The notes under the pieces are model-generated. The model was not told the origin of the DNA. It saw only the letters and a program-made list of their open reading frames with translations, and searched no databases. A program made the position numbers and the translations under genes. Positions 23,521 through 32,789 of a stretch of 64,000 nt of DNA are shown here, piece by piece. Position 1 is the stretch's first letter, and each line of letters opens with the position of its first letter. Where the stretch lies: NCBI RefSeq assembly GCF_009789675.1, contig NZ_CP046914.1:1612001-1676000 (forward strand), given 5' to 3'. Source of the DNA: Paraburkholderia acidisoli (lineage in GTDB: Bacteria > Pseudomonadota > Gammaproteobacteria > Burkholderiales > Burkholderiaceae).

Positions 23521-24521
23521 ACGTGCACAAACTGTCGTTGCCCGCGCGTGCCGGCGCGCCGCGATTCGCGTGGCGCAACCTCGTCGTGCCGGCGCTGATC
23601 GTCGTGCTGTGCGTGGCGATGGCCGTGTGGGAGCCGCGCTTTTTCAGCCGCTTCAATCTCGTGAATCTTGCGCGTAACTTCGCGATGCTCGCGCTCGTCT
23701 CGGTCGGGCAGATGCTCGTGATGGTGGTGGGCGGCATCGACCTTTCGCTCGGCGCCGTGGTCGCGCTGGCTTCGGTGGCGAGCGCGCTGACGATGACGGG
23801 CGTGCCCGCCCTCTGGCCCGACGCGAGCCCGCTCGCGCTCGTCGTGATCGGCACGCTCGCCGCGCTGCTCGCGGGCGCCGCGGTGGGCGCCGCCAACGGC
23901 GCGATCGTCGCGTGGCTCAAGGTGCCGCCGTTCATTTCCACTATCGGCGTGATGTCGATGGTGGGCGGCGCGGCGCTCTACATCTCGAACGGCGTACCGA
24001 TCTACGGCGTGCCCGATCTGCTCACCGACGCCGTCGGCCGTGCCTTGCTGTTCGGCGTGCCCGTGATCGTGTGGATCTGCCTCGCGGTGGTGCTCGCGAT
24101 CGGCTACGTGATGACGCAGCGGCCGCTCGGGCGTCATCTTTATGCAGTCGGCGGCCGTCCGGAAGCCGCGCGCGCGTCCGGCATTCCCATGACGCGGCTG
24201 TTGCTGCTCGCCTACACGACGGCGGGCGTGCTGGCGGCGCTCTACGGCGTGCTGGTCACGGCACGCATCGGCTCGGGGCAAGCGACGCTCGGCAACACCA
24301 CGGCGATCGAATCCATCGCGGCGGCCGTGGTGGGCGGTGTGTCGCTGCAAGGCGGCAGCGGGCGCGTGGGCCGCGTGGTGGCGGCGGCGCTGTTTCTGGC
24401 CGTGGTGTCGAACGCGCTGAACATGGCGCGCATCGACAGCAAATGGCAAACGCTCGCGCTCGGCGTGGTGGTGATCGTCGCCATGTTGATCGACGTGAAG
24501 ACTTCCGGGAAAGCGAAATGA
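23517..24521 (+). CDS. ABC transporter permease (RbsC-like), first copy
   Basis: The 334 residues form 8-10 hydrophobic helices and carry family motifs of ribose-type permeases: MLVMVVGGIDLSLGAVVAL, PPFISTIGVMSMVGG, GRHLYAVGGRPEAARASGI and IESIAAAVVGGVSLQGGSGRV. The start overlaps the ATPase stop and its stop overlaps the next permease start (ATGA at 24518). It likely pairs with the following permease as a heterodimer. Confidence 0.9.
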   Translation: MNVHKLSLPARAGAPRFAWRNLVVPALIVVLCVAMAVWEPRFFSRFNLVNLARNFAMLALVSVGQMLVMVVGGIDLSLGAVVALASVASALTMTGVPALWPDASPLALVVIGTLAALLAGAAVGAANGAIVAWLKVPPFISTIGVMSMVGGAALYISNGVPIYGVPDLLTDAVGRALLFGVPVIVWICLAVVLAIGYVMTQRPLGRHLYAVGGRPEAARASGIPMTRLLLLAYTTAGVLAALYGVLVTARIGSGQATLGNTTAIESIAAAVVGGVSLQGGSGRVGRVVAAALFLAVVSNALNMARIDSKWQTLALGVVVIVAMLIDVKTSGKAK

Positions 24522-25555
24522 CGACCTCGACGACTCCTCCGGCACGCTCCGCCGCTCGCGTGCGTCTCTATGCGCCCGCGCGCCGCGAACGTCTCACGCT
24601 CGCCGCGGCGACCGTGGCGCTGCTGCTCGTGCTCGGCGCGCTGCAACCGAACGTGCTGAGCCTCGGCAATCTCGAGAACATCCTCGTTCAGGCTTCCTAC
24701 ATGATGGTGTTCGCGACCGCGCAGGCCATCGTGATTCTCACGCGCGGGCTCGATCTCTCGCTGGGCGTGACGGTGTCGCTCGCGAGCGTGTGCGCCGCAC
24801 TGGCAATGACCCATTTCGCCGATCACGCCGTTGCCGCGCCCGCGCTGGGCGTGGCGGCGGGTTTGGGCGCGGCGCTGGCGGTCGGTCTGTTCAACGGCGT
24901 ATGCATTGCGTGGACGCGTATCAGTCCGTTCGTCGTCACGCTCGGCACCATGAACATCGTGCTCACGCTCAGCTCGACGGTGAGCGGCGGCTTTCCTGTG
25001 GCGCCGTTGCCCGCGGGTTTCGCCGCGCTCGCCACGGCGCAGGTGGCAGGCGTGCCGGTGCAATTGCCGATCGTGGCGGTCACGCTCGGCGCGCTGGCCT
25101 GGCTCATGAGCCGTACCGTGTTCGGGCGCTCGCTCACGCTGATCGGCGCGAATCCGGCGGCGGCGCGCGTGGCGGGCGTGCGCGTCAAGCTCACGTTGCT
25201 GCTCGGCTATCTGCTGTGCGGCGCGCTGGTCGCGATCGGCGCGTTGCTGCTCACGGCGCGCACGGGTTCCGGCGAGCCGAACCTGGGCGGCAATCTCGCG
25301 CTGCAGTCGATCGCCGCGGCCGTGCTCGGCGGCATTCGTCTGCAAGGCGGCGAGGGCGACGTGCTCGCGCCGGTGCTGGGTGCGCTGTTCGTCACGATAC
25401 TCGGCAACGGCATGGACCTGCTGCATCTGAACGGCTTTCTTCAACAGATTCTGCTGGGCGCGATCATCGTTGCGGCGCTCGGTCTCGACCGGTTTCGCGC
25501 GCATGCCCGCCTCGGAGCCTTCCTTCAACGTTTCATTCGGCGCACGCAATCATGA
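24518..25555 (+). CDS. ABC transporter permease (RbsC-like), second copy
   Basis: The 345 residues have the same layout as the preceding permease: IVILTRGLDLSLGVTVSLAS, TRISPFVVTLGTMNIV, GRSLTLIGANPAAARVAGV and LQSIAAAVLGGIRLQGGEG. The N-terminus has about 25 extra basic residues before the first helix. Translationally coupled on both sides (starts in the previous stop; stop overlaps the HyuA start at 25552). Two different permeases suggest an asymmetric channel. Confidence 0.9.
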   Translation: MTTSTTPPARSAARVRLYAPARRERLTLAAATVALLLVLGALQPNVLSLGNLENILVQASYMMVFATAQAIVILTRGLDLSLGVTVSLASVCAALAMTHFADHAVAAPALGVAAGLGAALAVGLFNGVCIAWTRISPFVVTLGTMNIVLTLSSTVSGGFPVAPLPAGFAALATAQVAGVPVQLPIVAVTLGALAWLMSRTVFGRSLTLIGANPAAARVAGVRVKLTLLLGYLLCGALVAIGALLLTARTGSGEPNLGGNLALQSIAAAVLGGIRLQGGEGDVLAPVLGALFVTILGNGMDLLHLNGFLQQILLGAIIVAALGLDRFRAHARLGAFLQRFIRRTQS

Positions 25556-27639
25556 CCTATCAGGTTTGCATCGACATCGGCGGCACGTTCACGGATTGCC
25601 TCGTCTCGGACAGCACGGGTGAGATCAACATCTTCAAGTCCCCGACCACGCCCGGCGAGTTCCACAAGGGCTTCATCAACGTGCTGCATGTCGCGGCCGA
25701 AGGCTACGGTCTCGCGCCGCGCGACTTCATCGCACAGATCAAGCTGATCGTGCACGGCTCGACGGTGTCGACCAACGCGCTCGTGGAGCGCAAGGTGGCG
25801 ACGGCCGGTTTGATCCTCAACGAAGGCCACGCCGACATCCTCACGCTGCGCGAAGGACCGCGCAAAGGCGCGTTCGAATGGCGGCTCGATTATCCCGAAC
25901 CGTATATTCCGCGGCGTCTCACGCGCACCGTGCGCGGCCGTATCGACGCGCGCGGGCGCGAACTCGAAGCACTCGACGAGGACGGCATTCGCGCCGCCGC
26001 CGGCTACCTGCGTCAGGCGGGCGCGCAGGCCGTGGCGGTGGGGCTGCTGTGGTCGGTGGTGAATCCGGCGCACGAGCGGCGCGCGCGCGAATTGATCCAC
26101 GAAGTCTGGCCCGACGTGCCCGTGACGCTGAGCCACGAGGTGAGTTCCGTGCCGCGCGAATACCGCCGCGTGGTGGCGGCGGCGATCGATGCCTCGATCA
26201 ATCCGATCATCCGCAAATATGTGGGCGAACTGCAAACGGCGCTGGGCGCGAGCGGTTTTGTCGGCGAACTGCTGCTCGCCAACTGCGTGGGCGGCATGAT
26301 GCCCGCGCAGGAAATCATCCGCCGGCCGATCTATAGCGTGATGTCGGGGCCGACGCTCGCGCCCATGGCCGCACAGGCGCTCACGGAGGAAGCGGACGTG
26401 ATCGTGGGCGACATGGGCGGCACGACCTTCGACGTTTCCGCGATCCGCAACCGCCAGATCATCATTGCGCCCGACGCGATGATTCACGACGACGCGCTCG
26501 GCATTCCCAAGGTGGACGTGCGCTCGGTGGGCGCGGGCGGCGGCTCGATCGCGCAGGTCGACGCGGGCGGCCTGCTGGTGGTCGGTCCGCACAGCGCGGG
26601 CGCGTGGCCCGGGCCGGCCTGCTACGGCAACGGCTCGACGGCGCCCACGGTGACGGACGCCAACGTGGTGCTCGGCATCATCGACCCGGACTACTTTCTG
26701 GGCGGCAAGATCAAGCTCGACCGCGCGCTCGCCGAAGCCGCCATCGCGCCGCTCGCGGAGCGGCTCGGGATCAGCGTGCTCGACGCCGCGTACGCGATCC
26801 ACACCACCAGCAACCACAACATGGTGGCCGCGATCGAGGACATCACGATTCGCGAGGGCATCAATCCGCGCGAGAGCTTTTTCGTGTCGGGCGGCGGCGC
26901 GACGGCGTGCCATATCGCCGAAATGGTCGACATTCTCGGGCTGGAGCGCTACATGATTCCGCGCTTCGTGGCGGGGCTCTCGGCGTTCGGCGGCCTGATC
27001 TCGGACATTCGCTGGGAAGAAAGCGCGACCCTGCTCACGCAAAGCCGCGAGTTCGACCGCGAGGGCGTGGAGCGTCTGCTCGCGCAGTTGCGCGAACAGG
27101 GCAAGCGCTTTCTGGACGCGGCGCACGTCGCGCCCGAAGACCAGCTGTTCGAATACGTGGCGATGGGCCGCTACGAATATCAGGCGTGGGAAATCCCGGT
27201 GCAGTTCGAACTGCGCGACGGCCGCCTTGCCGATCGCGCCGCCGACGATCTGGCGCAGGCGTTTCACCGCATGCACGAGCGCATCTATTCGATCAGCAAC
27301 GAAAGCGAACTGGTGGAGTTCACCAACTGGCGCGTGCAGGCCATCGGCCGCCGCCCGAGCCAGCAGGTCTGGCGCAAGTTCGCGCTGGGCGAGGCGAGCG
27401 GCGCGCCGGTTGCCGCGCGGCATCGTCCGCTCTACGTGCATCGGCTGGGCGGCCTGACCGAGGTGCCCGTGTACGACGCGGCCACGCTGGGCGCGAACGC
27501 CACGCTGCAGGGACCGTGCGTGGTGGAAGCGACAACCTTCAGCGCGGTGCTGCTGCCCGACCACACCGGCACGATGGACCGCTACGGCAACCTGACCGTG
27601 CAGGTGGCGCGCGAAGCCGCGCTGGCGAAGGCCGCCTGA
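25552..27639 (+). CDS. hyuA: Hydantoinase/oxoprolinase subunit A (HyuA)
   Basis: The 695 residues match the HyuA/ATP-binding subunit of N-methylhydantoinase, 5-oxoprolinase and acetophenone-carboxylase-type enzymes. The N-terminal actin-like phosphate loop is CIDIGGTFTDCLV (about 6-17), and a second ATP motif DMGGTTFDVS lies near residue 286. Together with HyuB it couples ATP hydrolysis to opening a lactam or hydantoin ring or carboxylating a ketone. The start overlaps the permease stop, which ties the enzyme tightly to the importer. It acts in the cytosol. The substrate is unknown. Confidence 0.92.
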   Translation: MTYQVCIDIGGTFTDCLVSDSTGEINIFKSPTTPGEFHKGFINVLHVAAEGYGLAPRDFIAQIKLIVHGSTVSTNALVERKVATAGLILNEGHADILTLREGPRKGAFEWRLDYPEPYIPRRLTRTVRGRIDARGRELEALDEDGIRAAAGYLRQAGAQAVAVGLLWSVVNPAHERRARELIHEVWPDVPVTLSHEVSSVPREYRRVVAAAIDASINPIIRKYVGELQTALGASGFVGELLLANCVGGMMPAQEIIRRPIYSVMSGPTLAPMAAQALTEEADVIVGDMGGTTFDVSAIRNRQIIIAPDAMIHDDALGIPKVDVRSVGAGGGSIAQVDAGGLLVVGPHSAGAWPGPACYGNGSTAPTVTDANVVLGIIDPDYFLGGKIKLDRALAEAAIAPLAERLGISVLDAAYAIHTTSNHNMVAAIEDITIREGINPRESFFVSGGGATACHIAEMVDILGLERYMIPRFVAGLSAFGGLISDIRWEESATLLTQSREFDREGVERLLAQLREQGKRFLDAAHVAPEDQLFEYVAMGRYEYQAWEIPVQFELRDGRLADRAADDLAQAFHRMHERIYSISNESELVEFTNWRVQAIGRRPSQQVWRKFALGEASGAPVAARHRPLYVHRLGGLTEVPVYDAATLGANATLQGPCVVEATTFSAVLLPDHTGTMDRYGNLTVQVAREAALAKAA

Positions 27640-27692
27640 CGATAGCCGCAGAACCCGATAACGCAGAGAGAACCCCGGACAGGAGCTGCAAC

Positions 27693-29519
27693 GTGAAACG
27701 TGACCCCATCGGCACCGACGCCCCGAACGGCAATCGTATCGACCCGTTCATGATGTCGGTGCTCAAAAGCCGCTTCGAGGCCATCGTGCGCGAGATGACG
27801 CTCGTGGTGATGAAGGCGAGCCGCTCGGCCGTGATCAAGAACGCGAAGGATCTGTCGTGCGCGATCCTCACGTTCGACAACCGGCTGGTTTCGACCGAAG
27901 ACGCGCTGCCGATCCACGTGATGTCGATGGACATGGCGACGCGTCCGATCGGCGAGCATTTCGACGATATCCGGCCCGGCGACGGCTTTCTCAACAACTC
28001 GCCCTATACGGGCGGCACGCACCACGCCGACATGATCATGGCGATGCCGGTGTTCTTCGAAGGCGTGCCGCTGTTCTGGGTGGTCGCGCTCTCGCATCAC
28101 GCCGACACCGGCGCGCCGACGCCGTCGACGTATTTGCCGTTCGCGAAGAACGTGTACGAGGAAGGGCTGCATTTTCCCTGCGTGCGCGTGATGGAGAACT
28201 ACAAGGAAAAGCGCGACATCCTGCGCATGGGAATGACGCGCAATCGCGTGCCGGAGATCTGGGAAGGCGATCTGCGCGCGCAGATGGGCGCGTGCATGAC
28301 GGGCGAGCGGCGTATCCACGAATTGCTGGAGAAGTACGGTACGCAAACGGTGATGAACTTCGTCGAAGACTGGTTCGATTACGGCGAGCGCCGCATCGTC
28401 GCGGAAATCGGCAAGCTGCCGGCGGGGCGCTTCGAGTACGAGATTCGCCACGACCCGGTGCCGGGCGTTGCCGACGAAGGCATTCCCGTGCGGCTCGCGA
28501 TCGAGGTCGATCCGGAAAACGGCTACGTGACGGTGGACGTGCGCGACAACATCGACTGCGTGCCGGGCGGCCTCAATCTCTCCGAAAACACCACGACGGG
28601 ATCGTGCCGTATCGGCGTATTCAATAATCTCGACGCTTCGTTACCGCACAACCACGGTAGCGCGAGCCGCATTCGCGTGCTGCTGCGCGAAGGCGCGGTG
28701 GTCGGCAAGCCGCGTTATCCGGCCGGCACCTCGGTCGCGACCACCAACGTCAACGACCGGCTCATCACCGCGGGCAATGCCGTGTTTTCGCGCATGGGCG
28801 AACCGTACGGGCAGGCGGAGGGCGGCCCGCATCTTCCGGTCGGCATGGCGGTGATTTCGGGCGGCGATCCGTACAAGCACGGCCGCGCTTACGTGAACCA
28901 GCTCTTCATCGGCTATGCGGGCGGCGGCGCGCTGCACGGCCACGACGGCTGGCTCACCTACTGCGGCGCGGCCAACGGTGGTCTCATCACGCTCGATTCG
29001 GTCGAAGTCGACGAGTCGATGTACCCGATCGTGATCGCCTCGCGCGAGATACGCGCCGACACGCAAGGCGTGGGCGAGTTCGAAGGCGCGCCGGGCGTGG
29101 GCGGCGTGTTTTATCCGCTCGATCACGACATGACCGTGGTGTATGCCGCCGATGCCTCGCAGTTTCCGCCGCGCGGCGTGAACGGCGGCCGCGACGCGCA
29201 GCCGACCACCAGCCGCAAGCAGCTTGCCGACGGCAGCGTGAGCGACCTGCCGGGCTTCAACGAAGAGGTCTGCGGCCCCGACGAGAAAATGCTGTTTTTC
29301 GCCTGCGGCGGTGGCGGTTACGGCGACCCGCTGCGGCGCGATCCGGCGCGCGTGCTGCGCAGTCTCAATCGCGGCTGGCTCGGCGCGGAGCGCGCGCGCG
29401 AGGCTTACGGCGTGGTCGCGGCCTACGACGAAACGCGGCTCGAATATCGGCTCGACGAACAGGCGACAGCCGATCTGCGAAAATCGCGGTTTGCGGCCCG
29501 AACGGACGCCGGCATGTAA
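27693..29519 (+). CDS. hyuB: Hydantoinase/oxoprolinase subunit B (HyuB)
   Basis: The 608 residues start at GTG 27693 with AGGAG seven bases upstream. Family blocks are clear: an N-terminal helix FEAIVREMTLVVMKASRS, DNRLVSTEDALPIHV, NSPYTGGTHHADMIM (conserved metal/substrate region), and GGGGYGDPLRRDPARVL near the C-terminus. HyuB carries the hydrolytic site and partners HyuA. It lies 53 bp after hyuA and 29 bp before the GntR gene, all in one direction. Confidence 0.92.
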   Translation: MKRDPIGTDAPNGNRIDPFMMSVLKSRFEAIVREMTLVVMKASRSAVIKNAKDLSCAILTFDNRLVSTEDALPIHVMSMDMATRPIGEHFDDIRPGDGFLNNSPYTGGTHHADMIMAMPVFFEGVPLFWVVALSHHADTGAPTPSTYLPFAKNVYEEGLHFPCVRVMENYKEKRDILRMGMTRNRVPEIWEGDLRAQMGACMTGERRIHELLEKYGTQTVMNFVEDWFDYGERRIVAEIGKLPAGRFEYEIRHDPVPGVADEGIPVRLAIEVDPENGYVTVDVRDNIDCVPGGLNLSENTTTGSCRIGVFNNLDASLPHNHGSASRIRVLLREGAVVGKPRYPAGTSVATTNVNDRLITAGNAVFSRMGEPYGQAEGGPHLPVGMAVISGGDPYKHGRAYVNQLFIGYAGGGALHGHDGWLTYCGAANGGLITLDSVEVDESMYPIVIASREIRADTQGVGEFEGAPGVGGVFYPLDHDMTVVYAADASQFPPRGVNGGRDAQPTTSRKQLADGSVSDLPGFNEEVCGPDEKMLFFACGGGGYGDPLRRDPARVLRSLNRGWLGAERAREAYGVVAAYDETRLEYRLDEQATADLRKSRFAARTDAGM

Positions 29520-29548
29520 GCGTCCGCACCCTTTTTCATCATCGACGT

Positions 29549-30235
29549 ATGAGCCAATACGACCTGAAAACCGTCGAGTTCGACAATCTTGGAACGACCA
29601 TTTATCAAACGCTGTGCGAAGGTTTGATCAAGGGAAATTTCAAGCCCGGCGACCGGCTGAAGATTCGCGACATCGCGACCGAACTCGGCACGAGCGTGAC
29701 GCCCGTGCGCGACGCGGTGCTGCGTCTCGTGCAGGACGAAGCGTTGGTGATGAAATCGGCGCGCGACATTCGCGTGCAGCACCTCACGAAAGCGGCGTAC
29801 CTGGAAATTCGCTCGATTCGCGTGCGGCTCGAAGGACTGGCGGCGGAAACGGCGGCGCACGTGGCCACGCCCGCCGACATCGCGCGGCTCGAGGCGCTGC
29901 TCGTCGAGAACGAAGCGGCGATGCGCGCCGGCGACACGCTGCGCGCGACCGAGCTGAATCAGGTGTTCCACTTCCTGCTGGCCGATATCGCGGGCATGCC
30001 GGTGCTGCAAGGCATCCTGCGACGGCTGTGGCTGCGCATGGGACCGATGATCGCCGACGTGTACGCGGGCGCGGGCCGCTCGATGATCGATCACCACTAT
30101 CCGATCGTCGCTTCGATCCGCGAGCATGACGGCACCTCGGCTGCGCGCGCGCTGCAACAGGACATCGTGGAAGGCGGCGGCGCCATTCTCGAACGTCTCA
30201 CCGAACTGGAAATGTCCATCGACTCGGCAGCCTGA
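29549..30235 (+). CDS. GntR/FCD-family regulator of the HyuAB cluster
   Basis: The 228 residues have a GntR winged helix at about 15-80 (TLCEGLIKGNFKPGDRLKI, then ELGTSVTPVRDAVLRL) and an FCD all-helical effector domain at about 88-215 with the metal-type residues RVRLEGLAAETAA, NQVFHFLLADIAG and DHHYPIVASI. It stands between hyuB and the kinase gene. Identical palindromes (TGATGCATCA core) precede the importer operon and the kinase gene, so it is probably the local repressor released by a pathway metabolite. Confidence 0.9.
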   Translation: MSQYDLKTVEFDNLGTTIYQTLCEGLIKGNFKPGDRLKIRDIATELGTSVTPVRDAVLRLVQDEALVMKSARDIRVQHLTKAAYLEIRSIRVRLEGLAAETAAHVATPADIARLEALLVENEAAMRAGDTLRATELNQVFHFLLADIAGMPVLQGILRRLWLRMGPMIADVYAGAGRSMIDHHYPIVASIREHDGTSAARALQQDIVEGGGAILERLTELEMSIDSAA

Positions 30236-30284
30236 CGGCAGCGCGACCGCGCTGTGCCGTCCGACGGCCTCCTGGTGAAAAAAT

Positions 30285-30300
30285 TTATGATGCATCAAAT
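30285..30300. promoter_or_regulatory. GntR-type operator, copy 2, over the kinase start codon
   Basis: TTATGATGCATCAAAT repeats the site at 20712-20727 exactly; the palindrome core is at 30288-30297. It covers the likely ATG at 30287/30290 of the kinase gene and lies 49 bp after the GntR stop. Confidence 0.7.
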
Positions 30301-31366
30301 ATTTCATGCATCCGCGGATGTCGTCAACGACGCGGCCGACGTGCTGAGCACGCATCCGCCGGCCTTGTCCGCCGACGAAGCGCAACGGTTCGCGTGGGAG
30401 TGGTACGGGCTGCGCGTGCGGGTGAGCGCGCTCAACGGCGAGCGCGATCTGAATTTTCTCGCCGTGGGCGAGGACGGCCGCAAGTACGTGCTGAAATTCG
30501 TCAACGCCGCCGAACCGCGCGACGTGACAAATTTCCAGACCGAAGTCCTGCTGCATCTGGGGCGCCGCGATCCGTCGCTGCCGGTGCCGCGCGTGGTGGC
30601 CGCGCGCGACGGGCGGTGCGAGCCGGAACTCGAGTGCGGCGGCCAGCGTATCGTCATGCGTCTCGTGAGTTATCTCGAAGGCGTGCCGCTGCACAACGTG
30701 ACGCCCGGCATCGCGCTGATGAGCGACATGGGCACCGTGCTCGCGCGGCTCGATCGCGCGCTCGCCGACTTTTCGCATCCAGCCGCCGCGCGCGACCTGC
30801 TCTGGAATATCTCGCACGTGCCGCGTCTCGCTTCGCGGCTCGACTATGTCGTGGATCCCCGGCGCCGCGCCTCGGTACAGCGGTTCTTCGATCACTTCGG
30901 CGCTCGCGTCGCGCCGCGTCTCACGGCGTTACGGCATCAGGTGATTCACAACGACATGAATCCGCAGAACGTGATGGTCGATGCGCGGCGCCACGACCGG
31001 CTCGGCGGCATCATCGACTTCGGCGATGCGCTCGTCGCGCCGATGATCAACGACCTCGCCACGGCGCTGGCGTATCACGTTTCGGTAGGGCAGCCGCCGT
31101 TCGAAGGCATGCAGGCGTGCGCGCTCGCCTATCACCGCGTCGTGCCGCTGGAAGCGGCGGAAATCGAACTGCTGCCCGAACTCGTGCGCGCGCGTCTCGC
31201 GCTCATCATCGCGATCTCGCACTGGCGCGCTGCCAGTTACCCCGGCAATGCCGCGTATATCCTGCGCAACAATGCGCGCGCCTGGGAGGGCTTCGAACGC
31301 ATGGACGCGCTCACGCCCGCCGCCGCCGCGAGCCTGTTTCGCCCGACGTTGATGGAGAATTCATGA
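30287..31366 (+). CDS. APH/choline-kinase-family small-molecule kinase
   Basis: The protein has 359 residues from ATG 30287 (GGTGA eight bases upstream; ATG 30290 is equally possible). It shows the aminoglycoside phosphotransferase/homoserine-kinase-II fold: nucleotide loop GERDLNFLAVGEDGRKYVLKF, catalytic His221-x-Asp223 ... Asn228 in VIHNDMNPQNVMVD, and metal-binding Asp244 in IIDFGDAL. Its stop overlaps the start of a class III PLP enzyme (ATGA at 31363). In animals, hydroxylysine kinase of this family works with an aminotransferase-fold phospho-lyase, so a kinase that phosphorylates an amino alcohol is the favoured reading. Antibiotic phosphorylation is unlikely from context. Confidence 0.82.
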   Translation: MMHQIFHASADVVNDAADVLSTHPPALSADEAQRFAWEWYGLRVRVSALNGERDLNFLAVGEDGRKYVLKFVNAAEPRDVTNFQTEVLLHLGRRDPSLPVPRVVAARDGRCEPELECGGQRIVMRLVSYLEGVPLHNVTPGIALMSDMGTVLARLDRALADFSHPAAARDLLWNISHVPRLASRLDYVVDPRRRASVQRFFDHFGARVAPRLTALRHQVIHNDMNPQNVMVDARRHDRLGGIIDFGDALVAPMINDLATALAYHVSVGQPPFEGMQACALAYHRVVPLEAAEIELLPELVRARLALIIAISHWRAASYPGNAAYILRNNARAWEGFERMDALTPAAAASLFRPTLMENS

Positions 31367-32673
31367 CCGCCGCCGCTGCCTCGCTCACGCCCGATGTCGC
31401 CCTGTCCGATGCCGATCGAGCGCTGCTCGAACGCCGGCGCCGCCTGCTCGGGCCGAGTTACCGGTTGTTCTACGAGGAGCCCGTCCATCTCGTGCGTGGC
31501 GAGGGTGTCTGGCTCTACGATGCCGATGGACGGCGCTATCTCGACGCCTACAACAACGTGGCCTCGGTCGGGCACTGCCATCCCGTGGTGGTGGACGCGA
31601 TCGCGCGCCAGTCGGCCACGCTCAACACGCATACGCGTTATCTGCACGAAGGCATACTCGATTTCGCCGAAGACCTGCTCGGCGAATTTCCCGGCGAACT
31701 CGGCAACGTCGTGCTCACGTGCACCGGCAGCGAAGCCAACGATCTCGCGCTGCGCGTGGCGCGAGCGCACACGCAAGGCACGGGCGTGATCGTGACCTCG
31801 TATGCGTATCACGGCGTGACCGCGGCGCTGGCGGAGCTTTCGCCTTCACTCGGGCCCGCGATCCAGCCCGGGCCGCACGTGCGCTATGTCGCGGCGCCGG
31901 ATCCGTATCGAGACCCGAACGCCGCAACCCGTTTCGCCGACGACGTGCAGCACGCGCTCGACGACCTGCGTGCGCACGGCATTCGGCCCGCGGCCATGCT
32001 GGTCGATTCGATTCTTTCGAGCGATGGCATCGTCGCTTCGCCGCCCGGCTTTCTCGCCGCCGCCGCGCAGCGCGTGCGCGCGGCGGGCGCGCTCTTCATC
32101 GCCGACGAAGTACAACCGGGGTTCGGCCGAACCGGCGCAACGATGTGGGGTTTCGAGCGCCACGGCTTCGTGCCCGACCTGGTCACGCTCGGCAAGCCGA
32201 TGGGCAACGGTCATCCCGTGGCGGCGGTGGTGGCGCGGCCCGAAGTGATGCTCGCGTTCGGCACGCAAATGCGCTACTTCAACACGTTCGGCGGCAATCC
32301 GGTTTCGTGTGCGGCGGCCGCGGCCGTGCTGAACGTGATTCGCGACGAGCGGTTGCGCGACAACGCGGCCAGTACGGGCGCGTTGCTCGGCGACGCCTTG
32401 CGTGACCTGGCGAAGCGCTACGAAGGCATGGGCGACGTGCGCGGCGCGGGTTTGTTCGTCGGCGTGGAACTCGTGACCGATCGCGCCACGCGCGCACCGG
32501 ACGCCGGGCTGGCGAGCCGCGTTGTCAACGGCATGCGACGCCGGGGCGTGTTGATCAGCGCCTCGGGCCCGCACGCCAACGTGTTGAAGATCCGGCCGCC
32601 GCTGGTTTTTCGCTCCGAGCACGTGAGCATGCTGGTCGCGACGCTGGACGAGGTGTTGCGGGAAACGGCTTGA
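31363..32673 (+). CDS. Class III PLP enzyme: aminotransferase or amino-alcohol phosphate phospho-lyase
   Basis: The 436 residues match class III aminotransferases. Lys278 in TLGKPMGNGHP is the Schiff-base lysine, Asp248 in FIADEVQPGFGRTG binds the PLP pyridine nitrogen, and TGSEAND (121-127) binds the PLP phosphate. The N-terminus (YEEPVHLVRGEGVWLYDADGRRYLDAYNNVASVGHCHP) resembles the AGXT2L1/AGXT2L2 branch, whose members eliminate phosphate and ammonia from phosphoethanolamine or 5-phosphohydroxylysine. Coupling to a kinase gene strengthens the lyase reading. A normal transaminase remains possible. Confidence 0.85.
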   Translation: MTAAAASLTPDVALSDADRALLERRRRLLGPSYRLFYEEPVHLVRGEGVWLYDADGRRYLDAYNNVASVGHCHPVVVDAIARQSATLNTHTRYLHEGILDFAEDLLGEFPGELGNVVLTCTGSEANDLALRVARAHTQGTGVIVTSYAYHGVTAALAELSPSLGPAIQPGPHVRYVAAPDPYRDPNAATRFADDVQHALDDLRAHGIRPAAMLVDSILSSDGIVASPPGFLAAAAQRVRAAGALFIADEVQPGFGRTGATMWGFERHGFVPDLVTLGKPMGNGHPVAAVVARPEVMLAFGTQMRYFNTFGGNPVSCAAAAAVLNVIRDERLRDNAASTGALLGDALRDLAKRYEGMGDVRGAGLFVGVELVTDRATRAPDAGLASRVVNGMRRRGVLISASGPHANVLKIRPPLVFRSEHVSMLVATLDEVLRETA

Positions 32674-32789
32674 GGGGGGCGGCGGGTGTGGCGGAGCGCG
32701 CGGCATCGACCCGCTCTCTGCCGGGAATGGCCGCGCTCACGCCGTACCTCTGACATGGCGGACGAATTCGCGTTGGCTCGAATCAAACG

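Noticed and set aside
30287..31366. Aminoglycoside resistance kinase
   Set aside because: The gene is coupled to a PLP enzyme and a catabolic operon, and the family contains many metabolic kinases; nothing points to antibiotics.
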